Part shown: piece after piece, positions 1 through 10,162 of the stretch
Position numbering within the stretch: the first letter of the stretch is position 1
Layout: every line of letters starts with the position of its first letter
NCBI GenBank assembly: GCA_025765595.1
Contig: JAIVFH010000417.1
Location: 1 to 21,314, forward strand
Length of the DNA: 21,314 nucleotides
Origin: Obelidium mucronatum
Taxonomy: Eukaryota; Chytridiomycota; Chytridiomycetes; Chytridiales; Chytriomycetaceae
Reading direction: 5' to 3'
Notes under the pieces: model-generated
Databases searched by the model: none
Told to the model about the DNA's origin: nothing
Seen by the model: only the letters and a program-made list of their open reading frames with translations
Position numbers and translations under genes: made by a program

Positions 1-17
1 TTCTGAAATAACCTTAA

Positions 18-341
18 GCGCGAAAAAAAAGAGCAAATGAAAGATATTATTTGCATCTGCAAAAGCAGGGACCAACGACTGATGAACGAAAACCATGCTA
101 CAAATTTGTCAATGACACGATACCACTCGCAGAAAGCTCAAATTTACCACTCGAACTTAGATGCAAGAAAACGAAATCAGAATATAAAACTGTTTTGGCG
201 GCTATTCAATTATCAAAGACGCGTAAAAAAGAACAGACGGTTAATGTAGTAAATACTTTGTTATTAGATACATGTCAACAAACGCTAGTCGATCAAATAA
301 CTGCAGTCATGACTCCAAGAAAGATAGTGGCGATTGAATAA
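18..341 (+). CDS. C-terminal exon of an unidentified protein (5' part outside window)
   Basis: An open frame (codon starts at 18, 21, ...) runs to TAA at 339-341. A plausible splice acceptor (CTTAAG) ends at 17, so this reads best as a last exon continuing from the left. The ~107 residues are basic near the start, then mixed helical (for example LLLDTCQQTLVDQITAVM) and end in PRKIVAIE. I do not recognise a family. The last ~15 codons and the stop lie inside the first copy of a 160-bp direct repeat; the second copy carries the same terminal codons 180 bp further on. A second overlapping frame (37-249) is shorter and less protein-like. The exon call is an inference from frame and acceptor only. 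Confidence 0.35.
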   Translation, partial: ARKKRANERYYLHLQKQGPTTDERKPCYKFVNDTIPLAESSNLPLELRCKKTKSEYKTVLAAIQLSKTRKKEQTVNVVNTLLLDTCQQTLVDQITAVMTPRKIVAIE

Positions 342-635
342 GGGACTCTGCGACAGAGGCTTTTCAATTTGACCAGTGACTCGCCTGCGACAGGCGGCCA
401 ACTGACCGTTAGCTGAATGATTTGGCTCGCCTGCGACAGGTGGCCAAATATTCATTTACTTAGGGAAAGAAGTGGAATAACTGCAGTCATGACTCCAAGA
501 AAGATAGTGGCGATTGAATAAGGGACTCTGCGACAGAGGCTTTTCAATTTGACCAGTGACTCGCCTGCGACAGGCGGCCAACTGACCGTTAGCTGAATGA
601 TTTGGCTCGCCTGCGACAGGTGGCCAAATATTCAT
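296..635. repeat. 160-bp perfect direct repeat, period 180 bp
   Basis: Bases 296-455 recur without a mismatch at 476-635, separated by 20 bp of unique sequence; identity stops at 456/636 (T versus G). Each copy holds the 3'-terminal codons and stop of the preceding open frame, then three short inverted repeats. The perfect identity points to a recent tandem duplication or to strong constraint. It may be a duplicated gene 3' end (coding end plus 3' UTR) or copies of a small repeat element. No transposase or terminal inverted repeats are visible. Confidence 0.95.
346..454. other. Cluster of three hairpins sharing a CTG-CGA-CAG core (repeated at +180)
   Basis: Three inverted repeats have the same CGA loop. 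H1 is at 346-358 (CTCTG/CAGAG stem). H2 is at 382-396 (CGCCTG/CAGGCG, six perfect pairs). H3 is at 414-454, where the core 428-442 (CGCCTG/CAGGTG) is extended by TTTGGC/GCCAAA and then TGAAT/ATTCA, giving about 17 pairs with small bulges. All three recur in the second repeat copy (526-538, 562-576, 594-634). The stems differ while pairing is kept (T-A in H1 where H2 and H3 have C-G). They lie just after a stop codon, so a 3'-UTR role is possible but unproven. Confidence 0.8.
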
Positions 636-987
636 GTACTTTGGTTTTCATGTTTTTTTTTTGTTTTTTTTTTTGTCTAGTGACGCGTTTACCTAATTGG
701 AATACAATTAATTGGAGAACAAAAGATGATTATTATAAAATCATTTAATGAAATCAAGAGTTCTTAATTTTGGAGTGGAAAACGATGGGCAAAACGTCTT
801 AAATTAACTTCAAGCATTATACGTCCACATAAACTCAATTTGGATGAATGCGACCAGCAAAACGCCTTTCTTCATCAAAAAAACACAAAAATAAAACGGG
901 TGGATTTGTTTACTTTCTCTTTGTGGTGTGACTCTTTCAAGCAACAAAAAGCCACACATTTCCTCAGAAACACCCGGACGGTTGCAG
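636..987 (+). promoter_or_regulatory. Intergenic spacer / presumed promoter of the next gene
   Basis: No convincing open frame. The spacer has two T-runs around 651-675 and an AT-rich stretch at 690-770. It presumably holds the 3' flank of the left gene and the promoter of the gene starting at 988. No specific transcription-factor site could be called. Confidence 0.3.
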
Positions 988-2997
988 ATGTCAACAGTGC
1001 AGCCAGCGCAGCGAGACATTCAAGATGCATATACTATTGCTCAAATTGCAAGCTTTCTGTCTTATCAAGAAGAGGAAACCAAACCAGACATCTTTTTCAG
1101 TCTTCCAGATTCATCAGTCCTGCAACTATTTACTGCATACATTTACAATCAAAAAAAGAAAGCAGTGTCAGTAAGGGTAAAAGAAAAGTTAGACAGATGC
1201 TTGGTGAGTGTGACTGTCACGTGGCTCCATACTACTTCTAGTGAGTAACGTTTTCTCTCATCAGAAAAACCAAAGCATGGTGGTGCGCGCATTCATGTCA
1301 AGAAAACATATACATGAACAGCGCATGCACAACTTCGGAATTACTGCGCCATTTGTCAAAGTTTTACAATATGCTGAAAACGCCGAGTCCTTCTACACTG
1401 GTGGTTTGAGTTCGGGTGTAAAAAGAGGACCTGAGAATTTGGACATACCAGTGAAGACTAAAACCCAAAGATTGATTCAAGGAAAGCCCTTCAATAGCAT
1501 TGAGGGCAGCGAGGTTTGAGAATACAATGTATTTGGTGGATAGTTTTCTCACTCTATTTCCATCATGAACAGGCAGACGAATCGAGATCCTCAGATTACG
1601 AAGATGAAACAAGCACGGAGATGGTAGAAGAGGTATGGTTTGCACTTTTTTTGTGTTCAATGATGTGCTGAACCAAACATATTTCAAGGACAGAGAATTA
1701 ATCTTGGAATTCAACGGGAATGCGGCTGTTGAGCAGAACATCAATACTATTGAGAAAAAGGTACTAAATTAATGAGTCGTGATCCTTTGATTTCTGATTA
1801 TTCTCTTCTAGAAATCTTGCCAAGTGCCTTTTGTTAAAAAGTATTTGGCTCTCACAACAAAACTAGTATCAAGGCCATCTCTTTTGTTGCAACAACGTGG
1901 AAGGCACTTTGCAGAAAAAGCTCAATGGAATTGTTTTGACAACATCTTGTTGAAGGATATGGGGATTGCGCCAAGTATTGTTGTGGACCGTTTTACAACT
2001 GGAAAAAAATATGGCATAAATATGGCATTGTTGGAAAGAACTCTAAAGGACGATGGAGCATACAATGACATGTATAACAAGATATCAAACTTATTGGATG
2101 GTGGGTTGGTTAAAGATCTGGCAAGTGTGGATGAAGATTCAGTTGATTCAAACGAAACTGTAAATTTAAAAACAGGTTTGTTCATAAAACTCTCAAGAGT
2201 CAATCTCCTTAATTTAAAAAAAAAATAGGAGTTGTTTTTACTGCTCTTACAACAGTGCTTTCATATATTCCAGTGGCTGCCTCATCCACCTCTGAAAGCC
2301 ATTGTAAAATCCAACTTTGGGCTCCCATCTTTTCTTCAGCATTTAAAACGGATGGAAGCCAAATTCAGCCTGTCTGGGAGCTTCTCCATCCAATTCCAGG
2401 AAATGGGGGTATTGGGTCGTTGGTATCGGATTTTGCCACCGTTGCTGAAGGGCTCCCAACGTTTATGGTGGAATTTGAAGTAGGACGCCAGGGAGCTCAC
2501 AAGGATGATGTGTGCTTGATCTCTGAAGCTGCTTTTGAATATCACCAGTACCTGTCCCAATTGAATATCCCCCTCAGCAAGTTAACTGACGTTTGCTTTC
2601 ACATTGGCTATGTCAGTGATGCAAAAATTGTGATTGATGAAATTCATCCTGAATATAATGAGGAGTCAAAGTTGTTGTATTATCGCATTTTCCCCAATGT
2701 TGCTAATTTTGACTTGCTATCAGGTAATTTCTTTTTTTTTTACTTTAAATTATAGGAGTATTTATTAATAATGTTTGGTTTTCTCATGTAGTTGGAAGTG
2801 GTAACAAGCAAATAATTCAGATACTTCAACTTCTGACATTTATCAAGACTATTCTGATTCCAAATGGCAATAATCTCCTTAAGTTGTTGACATTGAGTGC
2901 CGGACTAAGTCTGTTGCCAGAGTTTCTCCCAACACTTCCCACAAAAGGTGCCAAAGCCAGTAAACAGAAAGGATCATACACACCTCAAAAGAAGTAG
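988..2997 (+). CDS. Putative PD-(D/E)xK nuclease-like (Crinkler-like) protein, 7 exons
   Basis: Model: join(988-1203, 1265-1513, 1573-1632, 1689-1760, 1812-2175, 2229-2723, 2792-2997), 1662 nt, 553 aa plus stop. All six introns are 51-68 nt, GT...AG, and close in frame. Start: first ATG in its frame. Residues 1-155 are helical (IQDAYTIAQIASFLSYQEEE). A short acidic linker lies around 156-175, and 200-320 is a second helical part. Around 345-430 is a block built like the PD-(D/E)xK fold: SDF (387-389), a strand with E-F-E (402-404), then HKDD (411-414) followed by helix SEAAFEYHQYL. This resembles the nuclease-like part of fungal Crinkler-type proteins, but the usual Lys of ExK is Glu here, so catalysis is uncertain. 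The C-terminus is Leu-rich, then a basic tail. The family call comes from pattern memory, not a search; the exon structure is firmer than the function. Confidence 0.75.
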
Positions 2998-3866
2998 CAA
3001 ATTTTGATTGTTTGAGTATTCAGTGAATAATATTTTTTTTGCAATCAATCGAGGAAAGTTATAACTTTTTCGCTGTGACAGCGCTTGCCCACCTGCTCCT
3101 TCACAATCACCCCCATTAGCGAGGCGTGCCTAGAGGGATTGTAAAATGAGGGTTGAGGAGTTGTAGAAAACATTAAATGAATGAAACACACAGCCTTCTC
3201 TGTCATTTGGAATTTGGAAATATGGATCGACTTCAAGTTCGGCAGTCCCTGAATACGCGTCGTTTGCTTTCAGGAGGAGAAATACTGGGGCATTTTCGGC
3301 ATCATGTTTTCGATAGTTGTGCCTTTCACTCAATCATGCGACAAACTGCAGAATTCAAGAGCTCCGTCTCAAAGCAGGTATCGCGGTCCCGTGCGAGACT
3401 TTGAATCAATAACGATTCAACTGTGCTTCTGGTGGTTTCTCGCCTGAAAACCCACCTACTCGTTTTGTAGCGATATCTATCCCCCTTTTAGTACCGCGTG
3501 ATTTCCGGTTTTGACGACTTGAGCTGGCCACAACTACAAGGCAATCGAACCATACAAAAAAAAAATTAATCGTGTCTATATGGAATGGGAAAATTTTGTG
3601 TTGAGACATTTGTCTTGTTTCTCCATTCAACCCCCCTCCGTGCAGGAAACTAAAAACTGGTTCAAATTTTCTCAAGCCACTCTGTTGCAAGAAACATATT
3701 CGATACATCTATTGGGGGGGTCCTGTCAACAAAAGCAGAACATCATTCTAGTGTGGGCTGTAGAAAGCCTCAGTTGTTTAGGAAGACACGTTTCAAGGAT
3801 TCACACGAATAAAAAACTTTTGAAGTCAGATTTTGGTTGAATGTTCTGGAGAGCAGAGGTCTGTCC

Positions 3867-3936
3867 AGGTGCGAGATTTCACCTCGAAATCAGTAGTGCT
3901 GATATTGTACTCGCTCGGTGCAGAGTATTCGTGCAC
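3867..3936. other. Small hairpin cluster with mutually exclusive stems
   Basis: AGGTG (3867-3871) can pair with CACCT (3880-3884), or GATTTC (3875-3880) can pair with GAAATC (3886-3891). The two pairings overlap and exclude one another. A third stem, GTGCA (3918-3922) with TGCAC (3932-3936), follows. The region has no coding support and does not match tRNA or 5S rRNA landmarks. It may be a small RNA or chance. Confidence 0.25.
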
Positions 3937-4139
3937 GCTGTAATAACAAAGTAGAGCAGAGTTTTTTTCTGCCATAGAAGAACTCACAGGGTTATACAAA
4001 AGATGGCAATATTATATTTTTTGTAATCAAACACACACACATCCTCTGCCAAACACACACACATCTAAATGCCTTCAAAGAGAGAAAAAAAAAAGAAAGA
4101 GAAAACAATAACAAAACAATAAAACCCCATAACACCAAA

Positions 4140-4141
<2 letters not shown>

Positions 4142-4197
<56 letters not shown>
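4142..4197. repeat. (CA)n microsatellite, about 28 units
   Basis: An uninterrupted AC/CA dinucleotide run, flanked by shorter CA-rich blocks (4031-4063 and 4203-4224). It sits about 170 bp beyond the stop codon of the minus-strand gene at 4368-8045, so it may lie in that gene's 3' flank. Frames across it give Val-Cys repeats and are artefacts. Confidence 0.95.
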
Positions 4198-4203
<6 letters not shown>

Positions 4204-4367
4204 ACACAAACACACAAACACAAACAAAAAAAAAGTTCTCACATACAAAAAAAAAAACATACATCAAAATCAAATTATAATAAAGGGAAAATAAGGGGAA
4301 GAGAGAGAGAGGCCTTTTCTTTTTCTTAAGGGGGTGCAAGGGATTTCAGGGTTGTGTGGGAGAGAAA

Positions 4368-7300
4368 TCAGTTGTGTGTAGTGACACCCGCCCCAACAGA
4401 GACAACACCCAGTCCAGCGCCGATTACAGTGTTTGAAGCAGCAGCAGAAGAATCAGCAGCAGGTTTTGATGTTGGTACAACGGCAACCCCCAACTTATCA
4501 GCTGTATATTGAGCGTTATCAATAAATTCACTGTCTTCATCTGCGTCTTCGTCATCATAGTCTTCATCGTCGTCGTCGTCTTCGTCGTCATAATCTTGGT
4601 CATCTTCGTCTTCCTCAAAGTCTCCTTCGCTTGAAAACTGGGAAACAGTGGAAAAAATTGCCGACGGGAGTGTGGAAGGCGCTCCGCCAACTTCAGTTGC
4701 GGTGGAGCTGAAACGTTGTTGGAGAACTGGGGGCGGAACTTTGGGTGGTGGTTCCTCATAGCTTTGTGGTTGTTCTTGTTCTTGTTCTTGTTCTTGGTGG
4801 TGGTGGTGGTGGTGGTGGTGGTGGTTCTGCCTTTCCAGTTGCTCTTGTGTTCCAGATTGATTGCTGTGCAGTTGGTCCATCTGCTGTTGTGGTTGATGTT
4901 GCTGGTGTTGCGGCTGCAAAGATTGCCTTTGTTGCGTTTGTTGATTAGGGTTTTGTGGTTGCTGCTGCTGCTGATATTGCTGTACCGGCGGCTTCGTCAC
5001 AATATGGCCCATTTGAGTGTTGTACTGCATTTGCAAGTATTCAACCTGCTGCGCATTGGGCGGAACAGCTATATGATTCTGTCCAGTCCCAGGAACCACC
5101 CTTTGCTGCTGCTGCTGCTGCTGCTGCTGTTGCTGATACTGCCCAGTTTCACGTTGAATGTGCTGTAAATCCACAACACGTGCGTAGGATCTCGTTCGTG
5201 GAATTGCTGGTGCAGCCGCGGCAGGCGCAACATGGTTTTCAGGAATAGCAATTCGCTGGCTCGAAAAAGCTCTCTGAAGAGGTTGCAAATTATGACCGGC
5301 AGATACTTGATGTTGTTGCTGCTGTTGGTACTGAAGCTGATTGTGTTGTTGCTGCTGTTGGTAATGAAGAGCAGGGATCGCAGCAAATGATTTTGTCCTT
5401 CGAATGTGGTCCTGTGTATGTGGATATTGATCCTGATGGCCCCGCTTGACGGGCTCATTTGGGTCAAACGTAGGCAAGTTTGAGAGCATCAGAGAGAGAG
5501 TGTTGACTGGAAAAACAAAACAAAAAAAAAAGTAATGAGTTACACAACACCACCAAAAAAAATAAATTCACGTACCATCAATTCCCATCCCTCTTCGCCC
5601 AAACTCTACCAGATATCCTTCATCTCTTCTCGCCAGCTCTATAACTCGTCCCATCTCTCGCTCATAGTATTCCATCCCATGTCCTTCCAAAACACCATCT
5701 CCACTCTTTCGACTCTTGAGCAATGAGATCTGGTCTCTTAATGCAACCAGCTGCAAGATGTTATGATGCCGTAAATCTTGCAGCCGTTTGTAAAACTCTG
5801 GAATGGTGCGCGGGAGGTTCTGGCCTCTCGCCCGAGCAGCTGCCGCAGCAGCTTGAATATCGGCTTCAGAAGTCGCGTTTGCTGTTGGAGTTTGATGTAA
5901 TGGGGCTTGAAGTTCAGGCGGTTGAACTTTTCCAGCAGCTGCACCCCCCGCACCACCGATTGCATTGGTGCTTGGATCGTGTTTGTGGGATATTGTTCGT
6001 GTGATTGGAATGGGTGGTGGGACTGCGGAGTCCAAGACATTCCCGCCATTGGTGCCATCAATAGGTTTGAGCGCGGGTGATGTGTTTGCAGATTTCACAG
6101 GAATGTCTGCAGCTGAAGAAGAGTTTGGGTTTGGGTTGAGAATCAGCTTTGTGGACGCCGACACGGGTGATTTTACGGAGGAAACTGAATTTGGTTGATT
6201 ATAAAGTGGGAGGTATGGCGCTGAAGGGAATGTCCTCCTTGGCAAGAGGGGTGAATTTGATGATTTTTCCAAACTGAGACGAACTGAAGGGGCAATACTT
6301 GATTCAGGATACATTATTTCAGGACTCATTCGCTTTCCATTATACTGCTGCTGTTGGTGTTGTTGTTGTTGGTTCGATTGAGAGTGGCGGTTATCACCGG
6401 ATGAACCCGAACTTCTCATAGAGGCCCCTTTACTGAATTCTCGGCTGGATTTCCGAGTAGGAACAGCCTGCAATGTATCTGGGTCATCCCCGTCACTGAA
6501 TTCCTCGTCGTCCCCGATAGCAAAGCTCGCTTTTTGGTTACCACCACCACCGCTGAGTGAAGATTCGGCAGTATTTTCATCAGATGCAGTATCCTTTCCC
6601 ATGAGTTCCTTTGAATCAATTCTTCCAGCGACAGATGCGGCACTGCTTGACCCACTGGACGTTAAATCTCGATGTGAATCTCGGTGCTTTGATTGCTGGT
6701 TGTTATGGTGTTGATGATGGTGATGGTTGTGATGGTGTTGATTGTGGTGATGATGATGGTTGTTTTGCTGTTGCTGACGAATTTGTTGCTGTTCAATCAA
6801 CATGAGCTGATACTGCTGGTCCTTCATTTCGGCTTCTTTTTGCAATCGCATCTTCAATGCTTGGCCTTCACCAACTCCAAAAAACGTTTGCAGACTGCTG
6901 GCACTACTACTGCTAGCGTTTGAATATATTCGTCGGGCAGGCTGAAACCATAAAAAAATATATATATATATAAGAATTGAGAGATTGTTGCCGAGATATC
7001 ATGTCATATCATCTTACCAGAACGCCGGCACTACCACTCTCGAATGCATCAACACCACTTCGATAACTATTCCTTGATGACGATGTTACAGTGCTATAGC
7101 TCGATCCAGCAGTTCCATTCAATCCAGTTGGACTCATTTGCGTAGGGCTCTGTGTGTGTATATTTGTAATGAGTGCTTTGGTGTCAAATGTTTCAAGTGT
7201 GAGACATGCTCCTCACCACATAGTACGGATCCGATGGATCAACCACGCCCGCCGAAGAAGCATCGAAACTCCTCCCATAGCTTCCAGAAACACTGCCGAC

Positions 7301-8045
7301 TGTGCTCCCGGGATGCGATGCAGAGTTCCGGTATCCCCGGGCCATGTGGCCAGCGCCCCCTCCGCCGCTGCAGCTTCCGTTTGAATTCAGACTGCCCGCG
7401 TCGCAGCTGATGAAGCCGATGGTTACTTTCGCGGGCGTTGTTGTGATTGTGGCGACATTGCCGTTCTTTTGCTTAACGCTGACTTGCAGCGTTGTTCCGT
7501 GCTGTTGTTGTTGCTGTTGCCCTTGTTGCCCGTGCAGCGTCGCCGTGTGGAGGCTGCTGCCCGCCGACGCCGACGACGACGCCGCCGCCGGCGCAGCGGC
7601 CGCGGAGGCGCGCGACGGCGGCCGGAGTGCGCGCGCCGACGGCAGCGGCTGTGTTGCGTTCGAAGCGAAGCGAAGAAAAAGAAACGCTGCGTCAGCCAAG
7701 CCTCTCTCTTTCGCTCTCTTTCGCTCTCTGTCGCTGACTCACCATGTGGTTCTCGCCGCTCGACAGAATCCCGTTGGCGCTGCGCAGGCTGCCGTAGTAG
7801 CTCGATCGGGACGTCGACGTCGATGTTGCGCTGCTGGATGCACTCGTGCTGTGCATGTGTGCGTTGTGGTTGGCGCTGGCGCTGGCGCTGGCGAGTGCGT
7901 GGTTGTGGTTGTGGTTGTGGTTGTGGGGGTATCGAGGGGGGCTCAGCATCAGGTGCGGGTTGGTTGTCGTCGAAGCAGCAGATGTGGTTCGTGTGGTTGT
8001 TGTCGTCGTTGAGGAGGCCGTTTTTGTTGCTGATGGGGTGATCAT
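4368..8045 (-). CDS. Large low-complexity protein rich in Gln, His, Ser and acidic tracts, 5 exons
   Basis: Model on the minus strand: 8045-7743, 7648-7217, 7149-7018, 6941-5576, 5506-4368; 3372 nt, 1123 aa plus stop. Introns of 94, 67, 76 and 69 nt are GT...AG and phase-consistent. Start: the ATG at 8045 has an in-frame TAA two codons upstream. N-terminus: Thr/Ser- and Asn-His-rich (alternating NH repeats). Exon 2 is Ala/Ser-rich and GC-rich. Exon 4 opens with a charged helix (KMRLQKEAEMKDQQYQLM), then a His/Asn/Gln block, an acidic segment, and near its end a probable coiled coil (PEFYKRLQDLRHHNILQLV ... YYEREMGRVIELARRDEGYL). The last exon has several polyQ runs, nine consecutive His, an EQ repeat, PPPKVPPPV, and a long Asp/Glu tract before the C-terminus. 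No catalytic domain seen. It may be a scaffold or transcription-related disordered protein; function unknown. Confidence 0.8.
7555..7650. other. Very GC/CpG-rich patch inside exon 2 of the gene at 4368-8045
   Basis: Composition switches abruptly to almost pure G+C with many CpG (repeated CCG/GCG/GAC, including a GCGGCCGC site), unlike the AT-leaning surroundings. On the minus strand it encodes an Ala/Ser/Arg/Pro-rich stretch (residues ~102-135) just after intron 1. Several long open frames on both strands over this patch result from the lack of AT-rich stops. Confidence 0.8.
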
Positions 8046-8352
8046 ATGGAATTACTGGTTTATTTTTGATTTTTTGACCCCCCAAAAACCAGAAAAAGCG
8101 TTGCTATGCTTGGGTTCTATACTCTTTTTTTGGTTATGCTTGGCCGACCCACGTGTTCTTATTATACTCTTTAAACAACAGCAAACAGCAAAACAAATCA
8201 CTCAAAAATTAAATCCAGCAAAACTCACTTCTGGAAACTCGAAAAAAAAAACTGCCGTTTGATATCGGAATCGGGTGTAAAAAAAAAAAAAAACTAAAAA
8301 AAAAAAAAACACAACGTAATACTACAGAAAAATGATTTCAAGGGTTTCTCAA
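8046..8352 (-). promoter_or_regulatory. Spacer between tandem minus-strand genes; presumed promoter/5' UTR
   Basis: Contains two long A-runs (8279-8293 and 8299-8309; T-runs on the coding strand) and AT-rich sequence with no coding support. It would hold the 3' flank of the cyclin gene and the promoter of the gene starting at 8045. No TATA element could be called with confidence. Confidence 0.35.
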
Positions 8353-10125
8353 TCAGTGGCCAACGCCAGTTCCACTACTCAGTCCCCACACACGACCACT
8401 CATCCAGCCACCCACTTTTCCACCATTTCCGCCACCGCCACCAGCACCAACACTGCCTCGCTTCAACGTTGCAAATCCGGATGTGAGAATGTGACTAGAA
8501 CTAGGTCCTTCATACCCGCTGCCGCTGCCGCCGCTTTCTTTACTGACCATGGCACTGGTACCAAACCGGCTCGGTCGACCCAAACTGACAACTTCGCCCA
8601 CAGTCGTTCGCACACACCCAGGACACTGCTGATATGCCTTTACACAACGACAAAGCGGAGCCGCGCCTTGATGGGACAGTTGTTGCTGCTCCTTGTATCC
8701 TCCATTCTTCCACACTTTTTGATCACTTGCACCAAGCAGTGATACACGATGGTTCGCACCATTATTATTATTGTTGTTGTTGTTGGCCGCGGTAGAATAC
8801 TTTCCTGTTCCAATTCCAAACCCAGAATTGGTGGCACTTGTATTATTCCCATATGTCCCCCCCTCCACCTTGCTTCGCAATCGAACCGCCAAACTTTTCA
8901 CTCACACGAGCAACTCTTTCTGCAAGATACGAAGTACTAATTCCATGTGACGTATTGGTTGCAGTTGAAATAGTAGGAGTGGAGGACTCCAGACCAAACA
9001 CAGCGGCATTACTACTGCTAGTATTCTGGTTATATATGCGGGGATCCTGTTGATAGTACTTGTTTGTGGCTGTAGGCGTGACTCCAGCCCATGATGGCGC
9101 AGGCGGCGTTTCTCCCAACTGCATACTCGACAAACTTGAACTCAATTCTTGATCATCTGTTGGAGATGACGATTTTGGGATTCCCCAGCCCCCCAACTGT
9201 TGTTGCTGCTGTTGGTGTTGCTGCTGCTGCTGCTGGCGAGAAGGAATAGGAATTGTTGATTCTAATTATAAAAAAAAGAAAAATTTCTCGGTATTAATAA
9301 TTGATTAAAAAAAAACAACCACCAGACACACGTTTTTTTTCCTTCTTCAAACAACCAAAAAAAAAAAAAAAAAAAGAACAAACCTCGAAAACTCTCATAA
9401 CTCTGTGGCCTTCCCAAAGTAGCAGCCAATTTCCGATTCGAAACAGTAGCAGTCGAAGACGCTGCTAACCCGCTCAAGTCTACAGCAGAATCGTTTCCCA
9501 CCAATCTATTCCCACCAACACTACCACCACCGCCACCACCACCGGCATTCCCATTCGTCCAATCAAACAACCGTTCTTCTGGAATCGGTGAACTGAGTCT
9601 CACACTAGCTGGAGTCGTACAACTTGATGACGCTGGTGTCATTGTTCCAACACTTGATTCATATAAACTCGAATAGCTGTTTAAACGAGATTGCTGATTC
9701 TCATAGAGTGTAGCAGCGGTGGTGCTGGATCCTGGTACAGAATACGTACTGGAAGAAGCGGATTGAGTGGATAGTCGTGGCATGGATGCCCGGCTGTGGA
9801 GTTGGGGATGTGGCAGTTGTTGTTGTTGTTGTTGTTGATGATGAATTTGACTGTGGTAGGGAACGGGGTGGCTAGTGTACTGGTGGTAAGTGGGTCGTTG
9901 GTGTTGTTGTTGTTGTTGTGAGTAATGCTGTGGAGCAATAGGTGGTAGATTGTTGGAATCGGGAGTGTATCGAGCTGGCAATGCACTGTACTGGGGTTGA
10001 ATGTGGGGCAAGACGGGGAGTGATCGTCGAGTTTGAATGCTCGAAACGCGAGGTTGGAAGATGGGACTGTATGTGGAGGACGAGGACGCATAGATTGGGC
10101 TGGGAGAATATTGCAATTGATGTTG

Positions 10126-10162
<37 letters not shown>

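Larger units (their letters stand above)
2998..4367. other. Convergent intergenic region without a supported gene
   Basis: This lies between the 3' ends of the gene at 988-2997 (+) and the gene at 4368-8045 (-). Short frames exist on both strands (for example 3177-3404 + and 3130-3333 -), but none joins into a convincing spliced model. It contains a 7-bp stem-loop (TTGAATC/GATTCAA) at about 3402-3421, the hairpin cluster at 3867-3936, and purine- and CA-rich simple sequence from 4030 to 4320. Confidence 0.5.

Noticed and set aside
296..635. Mitochondrial double-hairpin element or CRISPR-like array
   Set aside because: The neighbouring genes are intron-containing nuclear genes with the standard code. 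There are only two 160-bp copies with one 20-bp spacer, so no CRISPR architecture.
3177..3840. Possible small genes on either strand in the convergent spacer
   Set aside because: Short frames on both strands with no consistent splice partners, no recognisable motif and no codon-use support.
3841..3960. tRNA or 5S rRNA gene
   Set aside because: No A/B-box pair, T-loop consensus or acceptor stem, and no 5S internal control region could be recognised.
3992..4339. Val-Cys repeat frame across the CA microsatellite
   Set aside because: Pure translation of a dinucleotide repeat; no coding signal outside it.
4716..5168. Leu/Val-rich plus-strand frame resembling a membrane protein
   Set aside because: It is the antisense reading of CAG/CAC (Gln/His) repeats in the minus-strand gene, which gives Leu, Val and Cys runs.
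7302..8012. Long plus-strand frames (237 and 190 codons) over the GC-rich patch
   Set aside because: They lie antisense to a spliced minus-strand gene whose five exons all close in frame. Their length reflects the lack of AT-rich stops, and their products are Arg/Cys/Val-repeat artefacts.
8332..8742. Plus-strand 136-codon Ser/Thr-rich frame
   Set aside because: Antisense to a frame with wobble variation in its Asn and Gly runs; it has no supporting context.
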